From the NCBI GenBank assembly GCA_022560025.1, contig JAFISE010000061.1, positions 62,001 to 126,000 of the forward strand: DNA of 64,000 nt, given 5' to 3'. Below the pieces are notes generated by a model, which worked only from the letters and a program-made list of their open reading frames with translations, did not search any database and was not told where the DNA came from. The DNA is from Stagonosporopsis chrysanthemi (lineage: Eukaryota > Ascomycota > Dothideomycetes > Pleosporales > Didymellaceae). The translations under genes and the position numbers were made by a program. Of the stretch, positions 54,473 to 64,000 are shown one piece after another; the first letter of the stretch is position 1, and each line of letters opens with the position of its first letter.

Positions 54473-55951
54473 ATGACCATCCGCTATAACATAATCTCTT
54501 CTCCTACAGGATCTTTCCTGAGACGCGGCTCCTCAAGCACCACATCATCCAAGCAGGATACACTACACACTCTGGATCTTGGCCGCTGCACATCAAAGGA
54601 GTTTACCAAAGAGACTAGGGAGGACCAAGGCCCTTCAAAGAAACAATCAATATCTACGCCCCCGGACTCGCCCCCTCGTTTACGCTCTGCAATGGTAGAC
54701 ACCGGGAAGCCGCAGCACGGCAGTGTAATGACGCCGCCGGCAACACCAACATCGCTCTCTCACTTCCAATCTGGCTCCAACTCGGATGACTACAGCATAC
54801 AGACTGGTCGGACGCGCCACGGTTCGATCGCCTCAACGGTTTCTGTTCCTCGCTCTCCCTCGATACGTTCTCATCCTGTGGCAGTCCAGCTCTTTGATCC
54901 TGAAATACTCGAGTATGTAATACTCGTCGACGACAACGACAAGAAACGTCCCATCGGCACAGGTGTATGGAGCGATGTGTACCTCGCAGCCCCCAGTTTA
55001 CCCAAACCCGCGGAACAGTCCTTTCTACTCCCGCCTTCCACCGCAAAGTCGCCTCCGGTCACCCCGGTGAAATCTAACGACTCGGCAATTGGGCTTGACT
55101 CATTCCCTGCCGTACCACCACTGTATGCCATCAAGGCCCCTGCGTCTACTAGCTCACGCAAGGTCTTGAGAGAAGAAGCGAAGGTTCTGTCCTATCTATC
55201 TCAATTCCCAGACGCGGACAGACACGTCGTACAATTCTTCGGTCTGGATACCCGTAACGACGCGCTGGTTCTGAAGGCCATGGACGGCACGTTAGAGGAT
55301 TGGATCAAGAAGAACCTCAACAATCTCGATGAGAACTTGCGCGCAGTCAAGCTCGCATCCGTGTTCCCCCGCATCGCCCTGGCTCTCATCGACAGCCTGG
55401 TATGGATGCAAGACAAGAACTGCGTCCACGCCGACATCAAACCCGCCAACGTGCTCACCTCTAACACTCCTGCGGACCTCATGTCGGTCCCGGCTACTGT
55501 CTACTCCGACTTCTCCTCTACCATCCTCGTCGCGCCAGACATCGAGGTTCACAATGCCTCCCCGCTTGGCGCCGGGACCTGGGACTACCTTGACCCCTCT
55601 CTGCTGAGCAGCCTTGCTCCCGCCGAGCCGTCAGCCGCCACTGACCTGTGGTCGCTCGCCATCACCCTGCTCTTCCTCATCATTGGCGCATCGCCTTTCG
55701 ACGCCTTCAGGCACAACAAGTACCAGCAGCGTGAGATGATCAAGTCCGGAAGCCCCCTCCAATGCCTCGCCTACGATGACGCGGGCATCAAGAACATGCG
55801 CAAGATGAAGGATCTCTCGAAATCGCTGGGTCTGGACTTGCACAAGTGGTTTGCCAAAGTGCTTGTCAAGGACGTGAGCAAGCGCATTGACGTGGCCGAG
55901 TGGAGGGCTGAGTTGGCGCGTGCCACGAGCAAAGTGGGCGCGATGATCTAG
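54473..55951 (+). CDS. Serine/threonine protein kinase-like protein
   Basis: A single-exon protein of 492 residues. The ATG at 54473 (MTIRYNIISS) is preferred over the more upstream start at 54368, whose extension looks non-coding. The first 140 residues are Ser/Pro-rich and disordered. The kinase lobe starts with IGTGVWSDVYLA (161-172). A disordered insert of about 45 residues separates the glycine loop from the strand with the ATP-binding Lys (YAIKAP, Lys221). The helix Glu is in LREEAKVL, and the catalytic loop is VHADIKPANV (HAD for HRD, Asp321 and Asn326 kept). The metal-binding motif is DFS instead of DFG, and GAGTWDYLDPS replaces the APE region, followed by DLWSLAITL. All key acidic residues remain, so activity is possible, but the odd motifs leave it open. 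The substrate is unknown. Confidence 0.85.
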   Translation: MTIRYNIISSPTGSFLRRGSSSTTSSKQDTLHTLDLGRCTSKEFTKETREDQGPSKKQSISTPPDSPPRLRSAMVDTGKPQHGSVMTPPATPTSLSHFQSGSNSDDYSIQTGRTRHGSIASTVSVPRSPSIRSHPVAVQLFDPEILEYVILVDDNDKKRPIGTGVWSDVYLAAPSLPKPAEQSFLLPPSTAKSPPVTPVKSNDSAIGLDSFPAVPPLYAIKAPASTSSRKVLREEAKVLSYLSQFPDADRHVVQFFGLDTRNDALVLKAMDGTLEDWIKKNLNNLDENLRAVKLASVFPRIALALIDSLVWMQDKNCVHADIKPANVLTSNTPADLMSVPATVYSDFSSTILVAPDIEVHNASPLGAGTWDYLDPSLLSSLAPAEPSAATDLWSLAITLLFLIIGASPFDAFRHNKYQQREMIKSGSPLQCLAYDDAGIKNMRKMKDLSKSLGLDLHKWFAKVLVKDVSKRIDVAEWRAELARATSKVGAMI

Positions 55952-56661
55952 CAAGGATGTTCTCGATGCTCGCCAGCGGTGGCTGGCCATGTACATTGTT
56001 TTCCTATTTTTTTTTTCTTTTTCCGGCGTAAAGGAGTCTGAGAGAGGGGGCTGGACATTCGCTAGATACCCATTGGCATTGTTGTTGCATTAAACACATG
56101 ACAGAACCTCCCATGTCCGGGAGAGGCATCATCTTGATCAATTGGAAGCTTCCACTTCTTTCACAACCCGTTGAATCTTCTTCGTCGCTCGCCCATTCGA
56201 TGGTATTCAAACCAAACTCATTATCTCCGATCACACACAATACCACCTCACGTTCCCTTCTCACCCCTGCACAGGAGAATATCGCACAAGCACAAGCAAC
56301 GGACCCCCCTGGCCTCGTGAACAAGTTGTGAGCGATCCATGTGAGCCCAAGGTACGGGGTCGGAGATAGGGAGGGCGTGCGATTTGATGTACGCGACATG
56401 AGTGAATGGTGTGTTACCGTACGTAGGGTAGAGCGAAGTGCAATGCATTTGAAAGTAGATGACACGCCGATCGAATTACCCAGACTTGCATTAACTGAAT
56501 TACCACGAGAACCCTGAACTTGTTTTGGTGCTACCAGTATACCTTCACAACCTGGCCGGCCAAAACGCCCGTCAGCGCTCTGGCTTCTGCCTCGAGCTTT
56601 GTTCATATTCAAACTTGCGCAAATGATGCCCCCCCCCCCCTTTTCTGATAGTCGAGCAAAG
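55952..56661. other. Intergenic region between convergent genes
   Basis: No gene is seen. It contains a C-run of 12 at 56629-56640 just beyond the end of the neighbouring minus-strand gene. Confidence 0.5.
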
Positions 56662-58153
56662 TCACTCCCCCTTCTGGGCGCCCGCTTCAGCAGTATGACC
56701 CCCGCGCTTGCAGAAGACATTCTTCAGCCGAGCAAGCAGTATACAACGCCTTTTCGGTTCCACTTTTCGGTAGCTGGAGGCGAGTGATGCGGAGTGGGGG
56801 GACAGATGGCCGCTGTCGACATTCTTCTCCCAGTCGCGGATGGCCTGGGCTTGTGGGTCTCTAGTGCGGCAGGTTAGTGATGGGATGGGACGAGGGAAGA
56901 GCGCGCGAGGGGGAAGACATACGTGTTGCTGCTGATGGTTGGATGAGAGGGCCCTGCGTAATGCACTGACGGGTCAGCTACTTGCTCCTGCCTTGGGCAG
57001 TCCTGGGCATCATTGTCGAACCGACTCTCAGCATCGATATCGATATCGATTTCTTCGAAGGTACTGCTATCATGCGTAAAACGCTGTGAAGGGCGTCTTG
57101 CCGATACAAGGGGTGATCCAGGAGGAGTCGCAAATGGAGACTCGATTGGGCTGCCGTACTGTGAGTTGAGCGCCGTGCACGGGATAGAGGAGCATGGTTT
57201 GCCGTTCTGCTTGAGAAATTGCCTCGAAGGGAAGCGGTGATTCTCTTCGGCTTCACGGTCTGACCAGGTAGCTTGGTTGGGCATGCGAATACATGCTTGA
57301 ATACCCGCGCCGCGATAGTGGTGTGGCGCGGTCGCAGTAAGATAGCGGTCGCCAAAAGGGTCTTCAGCTGGGTTCGAAGGTCTTCCTGACTTATTACGCT
57401 TCGAAACGTAACTAGACGATGTTGCGCACACCTGACTGGATCTAGAAATGCGCTCGAGTTGTGTGTCCAGGTCGTAGCTGACCTCTGTTTGCAGCTGAGA
57501 TGCGCGGTAGTCTGAGCGAACCTTCAGTATCTTTCGATTGGCCGTCGTTCGCAGCTGTGTCTTCACACTGCTCTGTGCGTGTGAGGATGCGAAATGAGGT
57601 CGCTCGAGCTGTTGGCCTGCCGAGAACGGTGGTGTAGCTGGCGTAGATGGTGTGCTCCAATTTCTGCTGTTCTTTGCACTGGACGCAGAGCTCAGTGGAC
57701 CTTGAGTGTTCCGTATTGGTTCATTCAATGACTTCAGCCGGCGCATAGCATCTTCGATCTGTGCCCTGGTGGTGAGCTGTGCAAGTCTGCGCTGGTGCCA
57801 AAGATACTGTATCGATTGTCAATCTCCATCTGAGCCTGGTGATCGAAGAGTGCTTGGAAAAACAGCAGCTTCTACGTAACAATGCCACTACTGACACGAC
57901 TTCTTGTAAAAACTGACGAAATCATTGCAAACAGCGCTTGGAGTGTTCAGCGACTGCATCAAGCGCCGGAAACTTGTGAAATGGAAGTCTCGTTGGACGC
58001 ACGCAAACGATGAATCTTCATTGAAACCCTCGCTAGAGACAACAATTGTCCGAATCGCGAGCAAATGCATATCAAACTTACCGTTCCGTCGCTCTGAGGT
58101 GGTGCCGGGAAACCGTAGTCCATCAGTCTTTCAGAATAGCTGTCCGCAGCCAT
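56662..58153 (-). CDS. Disordered protein of unknown function
   Basis: Three exons (58082-58153, 56923-57806, 56662-56860) join in phase to 384 residues. Exon 1 encodes MAADSYSERLMDYGFPAPPQ. Exon 2 starts YLWHQRRLAQLTTRAQIEDA, a short charged helix, and continues as a Ser/Thr/Pro-rich low-complexity region with phosphosite-like SP/TP pairs and an acidic patch (FEEIDIDIDAESRF). Exon 3 ends with DPQAQAIRDWEKNVDSGHLS and a basic Cys-containing tail. No domain is recognised. The intact phases over two introns argue that it is a real gene. The splice sites follow GTAAGT and GTATGT donors. Confidence 0.72.
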
Positions 58154-61100
58154 CGTGTATCTTGCCGCCCTATAGCGCGTGATGTTGCAGTGTGCCCTCA
58201 CCAGGTGCCGTGTTTCTTTATGATGGGAAAACTTGCGCGTTCCTATGTGTGCGCAGTATTGGAGGGTCTAAGGGTCCCATGGCCCAGCGAGGCAACGCCC
58301 AAAGTTACCGTTGTTTTGGTTGATAAGGGCATGATTGTCTGGCGCTGAGCCAGTGTCGTAAAACGTTGAGACCTGTGGTGTTGACGGTAAGGTCAATTTT
58401 CCGAACTCTAAATGTTTGGTCCAAACTTATGATGATTTAGATTGCGTAGGGCTCCAATAACAGCCTCACATATCAACCAGATCGATGCAGGGGCGTTGCA
58501 ACTCGCCTTTGGAAGCCTCGTAACTTCCACACGAATGTGGTCACTACCCGTGCGACGAACGTTGACCGCTAGAGTGACTCATGATGCGAAGCAGGGTCCT
58601 TCTTGTTGAGTACCTCGAGCCCTCACTTTAGATCAGTGCGAACCTTAGCCAACCCTTTGCAAGGGCTAGAGGAACTCATCCCGCGACAATCTCACGGGCC
58701 GCACCGGCGCCGCGTCAGCTCAGTGTGCTGCTCACTGTTCCGCAGAGGAGATATAGCTCCGAGTGGTGGGCTGCGGGGGATAAGGTTAAGGTTGAACCTG
58801 TGGTCATATACTGTGTAGATGACTTTCCGAAAGGGCAAACCGGCACTTGTCGTATTCTTGAGGTTGGGCTTCACCGAGACTGTCAGCAACGGAAGTTCAC
58901 CATGCCGGAAAGCCACGGTAGTGCTTCGCTGACACGAAGCTCGCTCCACACGCTTGTCTGTACTCCCATTCCACGCCATAGACTCAGCAATCGAGCCTCA
59001 GACCCAAGGACCTCACTGTTGGATCTGCCAAACGACGCCCACGTTGCACAACCTGTGCGATCATGCCTAAAAGTGCACCTAGCATCATCTCCACTTTCTG
59101 ACACGAGTCATTTCTGTACCTCCCAGATTCAGAACGCCGACTGACCCAACGTCAATCTCACTAGCTCCAGTGCTTGGACGGGCGCATCGTCTTGCAAAAT
59201 AGGGAGCTGGGGAGGTATGGGGCTGACAGCCCCGAATTGATGATGAGGTCGGCGAGGTGTGCGTACCTGGAATGCACAGATCCTTCGCGCAGCCAGCATC
59301 TATTTTCCGCCTGCTGTACCGCAGAATCCTTTGTAAGAAGCCGAGTCCTCTTGGCAATTATACAGAACGGGGCTGCATCTCAAATGTTTGATTGAATGTA
59401 GGGATTGTTGCAAGGGCCAGCGCAACCAATCCGCATCCGCATCGTGCAGCCTTGTCCGTATCTGCCGCCTCGAGTTCGGGTTCCTGAAGATGCGAACAGG
59501 GGTTCGACAGGGGCAAGCCGCGCTGACGGCACCACCACGCTTTGCGGACACGATCGTGACAGCGCATCTTAAAGATTTACCAGATCTTCTGGCCATGGTT
59601 TTCAGTCGCTGTTCAGTAGTGCGCGAAGGATGTAGACAAGGTGACACAGGTCACCTTGAGCCCGCCTGCCTCTCTCCCAACCACTAGTGCTACTCCGCAA
59701 CCGTCCCTGGACACATTGCGGCCTGAACCTGCGAGAGATCCTCCGGCCATGACGATGAATCGCCGTCCAGCAGTGCGCGAATGATGCAGACGACTCCACA
59801 ATGGAGAGATCGGGCTCACAGAGCTTAAAATTCGGGCCGGGGAGGCTCTCGTGGTCGCATGTAACAGAGAGACTGGTCCAAGCTGGGCTCAGTACTCAGA
59901 AAGGTTCTCGGGTTCGTAGGCGATAAAATGACAGAGTAGGGGATAAGAGCTTGCTGCGTTGCCGCAAGTACGTACCCTCCGTCGGGCACAGCCAACAGTT
60001 GAGACGTGTAATGTCTTTCTTGTCGCGTGCCCTGAGCGTAATCGTGGTGAGAGGCTTGAGCTGCGTATTGAGCAGAGCAGTAGTGGTCTCCACTCTTCAC
60101 CGTCTGTCCGCCAAATAGGTATCGTGACGAGATCGGAACCGGTATCGTGGAGTCCGACCGCGAACGCATGCGGACACCAGCGCGCGGTATCCACGGTGAT
60201 AAGCGATACTATATGTGGAGACAATGACCAGGAGAAGCGAGACTGGCCACGCCTAGCGAGCGCCGTTCCGCTGGCTGAGCTGAGCCATCGTGGACTCCGA
60301 GGAACATCTCTCGCTCTGTCTTCCGTCTCTATCACTGCCAAGCTGCATTATTCTATGCCACGCATGCAACAAATGTTTGCGGGGACGCGTGGAAACAAAG
60401 AACATCAAATTTCCTGCACAAAAAAGGAGACGCTGCATATGATTTGCAATGCCTGCCAGCCATGCGTAACTGTGGCAGTGTGGAGAGACTGCACGGGCCC
60501 AAAAAGTTAGCCCGCGTGTCACAGCCAAATGAAGGATAGCAACCCTGCATGCGTCCAAGCTGTCAGGAACAGGAACGCTGTCCTTGCCTCACGGTCAGAT
60601 TAGTCCACTTTTCGATCCGCCAACCCTAGGATCGTGTTTCGCTTGCTGCGCGCAGTGATGCTTTTTCTGGCATCGCAAATGCCCGAACGGCTGACCATTG
60701 GTGGGACTGCATCTGAGCAAACTTGCCATGTTGATTGTTGCAGGGTTGGATTTTACAACCCCCTCAGAAGCTGCAGGATGCAGACCGGGATCAGGCTGTG
60801 TGCACGAACCTTGAGGTTTGCGAGCTGTTTCAAGATGTTTGATTGCAAGCTGTGTCATCTGTGTAACGTCGACAACTGCCATAATGTACGCCTGAAACAA
60901 TCAGAGAGGTTCAACGGTTTGGGCATTAACATCGACTCGAAGTATGGTCGAGGACTTATTGAAAGGACGATTCGGCAATGCCAACCGCAAGAGCAGCTGC
61001 ATGCAGCGCATGATGCCATGCAGAGATCGGCGTTGCCGGCTACGTGTCGAGTAGGAGGCTTTCATTGGAAAATTGGGGGCCAGCTCTACGTAGTCATTTC

Positions 61101-61565
61101 CCATGATTGGGTCGAGAAGCCACTGATGTCCAGGTTCGGCGAAGGAACAGGTACTAGCGCTCGGGCGTCAGTGATCAGCCATGGGGCCCCTGCGTTGACT
61201 AGGGCCGAAAGCGAATAAGCGCTGATCCAGGCCGAGAAGCGATGACAAGAATGCGATGTGGCAGGATCCGCTGGCGTGTACCACGTTACTGGCGCTCTGG
61301 TGGTGGGATGGAATCCTTGAAGATGAAGACGCAGGCGGCGCCAACATGTCCGTTCGCGGGAAGATGCGCTGTGCGCCAGCTGAGAAGCCTCTTGTAGAGT
61401 TTTGTATAATAGTCAAGCATGCACCGCCCTCTGGGTTGCCTGCCCACTCATTAGCAACCTCACCAGCTCGGACAACATATATTGCCGCTTAATCACGCCT
61501 GTGAAGAACCTCCATCTCGAGTCAGAAACCTCCGCATATCCTCAAGTGCATTCGACAAGTCGACA
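58154..61565. other. Long intergenic region, no gene supported
   Basis: About 3.4 kb. The plus-strand open frames at 59959-60510 and 60634-61218 are long but have no domain and no codon pattern I trust. A diverged direct repeat occurs at 59591-59637 and 59745-59791. The region could hide a small multi-exon gene that I cannot read. Confidence 0.4.
59591..59791. repeat. Diverged 47-bp direct repeat
   Basis: Copies at 59591-59637 and 59745-59791 match at 36 of 47 positions without gaps, sharing the core AGTGCGCGAA. The copies start 154 bp apart. It is probably a remnant of an old local duplication. Confidence 0.55.
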
Positions 61566-62179
61566 ATGGTTGGCCACCTGAACATGAAGACCAAGAAGAC
61601 AGTCCAGTCTGGACAATGCTTCCTCACCGAGGAAAACCTCCGACTACACAGCTCAGCATATTCCAAGGTACGTGGTCTGCTTGTTAAGCCACTAAGACAT
61701 TAGCTGACGTCGTTTCTTAGAGCACAGCAGTACTTGAAGACCAATTGTGTGATCAAGACCGTACATGGGCCGAGTGTTCCGAATTGTACCGTTTTGAAGA
61801 TGATTTGAGCGAATCTGGAGACGAAGACCTAAACACAATGAGATACAACATGGCTTTGAGAAAGGCTGCATCCTTGGAGGCATTGAAGATATATGGCGGT
61901 TGCTTCACATCTGGCTTTCTCGCAATGACACACGGTAGCCACGACAACCAGAGACCAGCATGCCCTGACGCCGAAGGACTCGATTTGCAGATGATTGCCT
62001 CGGAGATGGCTCGCGTCGACACAGGCAGTATCGAAACTCGGTCGAGGTCCTCAAGAAGCTGCGGTAGTCCACGACCAGATTCGGACACATTGAGCCGAGT
62101 AGACGGAGAGAGGAGTGGGAAGAAGTGGAGCTGGAGAGGGTTCGGAAAGAAGAGGCGTAACGGCAGGAATGCGGCATGA
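61566..62179 (+). CDS. Small protein of unknown function with basic C-terminus
   Basis: Exon 1 (61566-61667, MVGHLNMKTKKTVQSGQCF) and exon 2 (61721-62179) join in phase through a 53-nt GTACGT...TTAG intron to 186 residues. The first part contains QCFLTEENLRLHSSAYSK and, after the intron, DRTWAECSELYRFEDDLSES, an acidic patch. RYNMALRKAASLEALKIYGG follows, probably a helix. The C-terminus is Ser-rich, then strongly basic (GKKWSWRGFGKKRRNGRN), possibly a nuclear or nucleic-acid-binding signal. I recognise no family. The conserved splicing and biased composition argue for a real gene. Confidence 0.65.
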
Positions 62180-63423
62180 GACCTCGTGTTGAATCCGTTT
62201 ACGCTTTTCGGTTCTGTTTGATCATACTTAGCGTTGGTGTTTGGGTTTCGACCTGATTGATTGGCATATTAGCGATACTGTTTCTTTGTCTGTATTTCCC
62301 AAGAAGTACTTGGAAGGCACGACGCATGACCTCGTGTTGTATAATAGTGGACTCGATACAAGTCACAGATGGACGGGAACGGACGAGAATGATATCCCAT
62401 ATGTCTTACACCTGCGGTATACACAATGCGTGCGGTCGTGAGTTCAATGGCATGGCTTGGAGAGCCGAGCTTGTTGAGCCATAGATGCTGCACCCCCACA
62501 CTAGGAAAAGCACCCAGTGGCAGAGCGCTCCTGTTAGCACAAACGTAGCCTCTCGCCCAGGCTTGTGCCGCGCAATTGTGCAAATACATAGTCAGCGATG
62601 CAGAGAAATTGCATTCGCTTGTGCACCGGAACACGTCCAGTGCCGTGACTTTGTGAGCAGGAGGCTCTTGTGGCTGGTGTGGGGTTTTCCATGCACGCCC
62701 ACGCGCTTTGGCAGCTGACCTGGCAGGCGGACCAGTCGCAGGCACAGATAGGCGCAAGAGTCGCGCCGAGGTGCATGCGCGACAAAAGTTGCAAGCAGGC
62801 ACAAAGAGCAATTGAACGATAACGGGGTTCCTCGAGAGTGTCGATGGGGACGGATGGTGGGGAGCAGTGACGTCGACGTGGGTCTCAGCACTCACCAGGC
62901 AGAATGACGGCTGGCTCCCAGATCTGAAGGGCCGCAAGAGATGGAGGAGAACGGGCAAGTTGCACGAGACATGGCAGCTCCCTCCGGCGCCATCGCGCAC
63001 GCTGCCTCTGCCGCAGGCCCTGCGCTTTTGGTGAATCAAACGCTCCACTTGCCAATGGAGTCAGCTGCGACTGGCGGGTTGGCATTGGCTGCTAATGCTC
63101 AGCTGGCGTGGCAGCAGCACCTGCATTCATCGTGACTTTGGAGGAAGTGTTGCCTCACCGACATTCCCACTCCCATTCCCGCCCCTGCTTTTCTTCTCTC
63201 TACGCTCTGCTTTGCACGCCCATCGCCGTGTGACAGCTCTTGATCCTAGAAGCATCTCTCACACCGTACGCCCCACCACTTACGCTGCCCCCACAGCGCG
63301 TCGGTCCTGTTAACTCACTAGGTCATAGCCTACGCTATAGCAACAGTATTCTCAGCGCCCATACTCCCTCCCACCCACACCCACACGTCCGAGAGCAGCA
63401 TTGGCCTGTCAGACCCCCGTAGC
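62180..63423. other. Intergenic region and trehalase promoter
   Basis: No gene is accepted, although the minus strand is open for 259 codons at 62269-63048; its composition looks like antisense GC-rich sequence. The last 300 bases before 63424 are C/T-rich, and one CCCCT (63182-63186) fits a stress-response element, as expected for neutral trehalase. Confidence 0.45.
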
Positions 63424-64000
63424 ATGAGCTCGCAATCCTCAAAGCCTCGCCGTACCTCGACCGTCGCGCACGATCCCTTGGCCACGCCCCAAGTCTACTA
63501 CGGGGAGAGCCACTCGCGCAAGCATCCCAGGGCACGCACATATTCGGCGGTGAGTGGCACAGAGAGCCCAGGCGACTACAGGCGCTGACAGACTGCAGAA
63601 CGTAGACCGTTCTGCCCGCAATGCCTCTCTAGGCGAAGGCGTGACCCAGGGCCGTCGTATCAGTCACGGTCAGCCACCGCCGCCCCATGGAGACTGGGGC
63701 ATTTGTGCTGATCAGCCACAGATGAGGTGTCGCTCCAGCCCCGCCGCTTCCTTGTCCAGGTCGACGAGACACTGAAGACGCTGCTGTCCCGCGAAGACTC
63801 TGATGGCAACTACCAGATCACAATCGAGGACAAGGGCCCCAAGGTGCGCGCGACACAACCCCTGCACCGTCGAGGCACCGCTGACAGATGACAGGTCCTG
63901 TCGCTCGGCACTCTGGCATCCAATGCACACAACAAGTTTGACGTGCGCGGCACCTACATGCTGTCCAATCTGCTCCAGGAGCTCACGCTCGCCAAAGACT
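63424..64000 (+). CDS. NTH1: Neutral trehalase, N-terminal part (cut by window edge)
   Basis: Four exons are visible (63424-63549, 63599-63668, 63722-63843, 63895 to the edge) and stay in phase. MSSQSSKPRRTSTVAHDPLA is the disordered regulatory head, with basic-Ser motifs that protein kinase A typically phosphorylates. The next exons give RRISHDEVSLQPRRFLVQVD, ETLKTLLSREDSDGNYQITI with the DSDGN calcium-binding loop, and KFDVRGTYMLSNLLQELTLA. These are diagnostic of fungal neutral trehalase, the cytosolic enzyme that hydrolyses trehalose to two glucoses after stress and during germination, activated by PKA and 14-3-3 proteins. The catalytic (alpha/alpha)6 barrel lies beyond the window. No defects were seen in this part. 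Confidence 0.93.

Noticed and set aside
59959..61218. Two plus-strand frames of 183 and 194 codons
   Set aside because: Low-complexity, Cys/Arg-rich composition with no recognisable motif and no splicing support.
62269..63048. 259-codon open frame on the minus strand
   Set aside because: No domain, odd composition and overlap with several plus-strand frames; long open antisense stretches are common in GC-rich sequence.
1..64000. Transposons, integrases, CRISPR arrays, rRNA
   Set aside because: No transposase or reverse-transcriptase motifs, long terminal repeats, regularly spaced repeats or rRNA sequence were seen.

Overview
The window looks like chromosomal DNA of a filamentous ascomycete (Pezizomycotina, plausibly Dothideomycetes). 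It has short spliceosomal introns of about 45-100 nt with GT..AG ends and CTGAC/CTAAC-like branch points. It is rich in heterokaryon-incompatibility (HET) genes, and it carries typical fungal families: rhodopsin-like membrane protein, TRP-like flavin carrier, neutral trehalase, DUF4419. No rRNA, tRNA, CRISPR array or intact transposon was recognised. All assignments come from reading the sequence; no database search was run.

Left accessory block (1-11.7 kb): two convergent HET/TIR-like genes (1779-3488 and 3882-5633), a decayed membrane-protein pseudogene (6590-8855), and a HET domain fused directly to a five-repeat FG-GAP/VCBS-type beta-propeller (10035-11663).

Catabolic cluster (12-34 kb): class III CoA-transferase, type-B carboxylesterase, iron-containing alcohol dehydrogenase/maleylacetate reductase, a dead thiolase, a C2H2 zinc-finger regulator with a fungal-specific transcription-factor domain, a homogentisate-dioxygenase-family enzyme, a PcaB-like lyase of the fumarase superfamily, a TRI12-type MFS transporter and a Baeyer-Villiger-type flavin monooxygenase. 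Read together they suggest an aromatic-compound degradation route: Baeyer-Villiger oxygenation, ester hydrolysis, ring cleavage of a hydroquinone-like diol, maleylacetate reduction, then CoA transfer and thiolysis. Nearly every promoter in the cluster carries GTGGGG/CCCCAC cores, a candidate site for the resident zinc-finger regulator or for CreA. A rhodopsin-like membrane protein and an amino-acid/GABA-type permease follow (34.7-38.8 kb) and lack the motif.

Right accessory block (39-48.8 kb): a HET gene with one in-frame stop, a large intact HET gene, and a divergent DUF4419 gene. The catabolic cluster is therefore bracketed by incompatibility-type genes.

Core-like block (50-64 kb): FLC-family flavin carrier/TRP-like channel, an unusual protein kinase, a disordered protein of unknown function, a small unknown basic-tailed protein, and the 5' end of neutral trehalase, which runs off the right edge. 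Intergenic regions here are long and rich in C/T upstream of starts.
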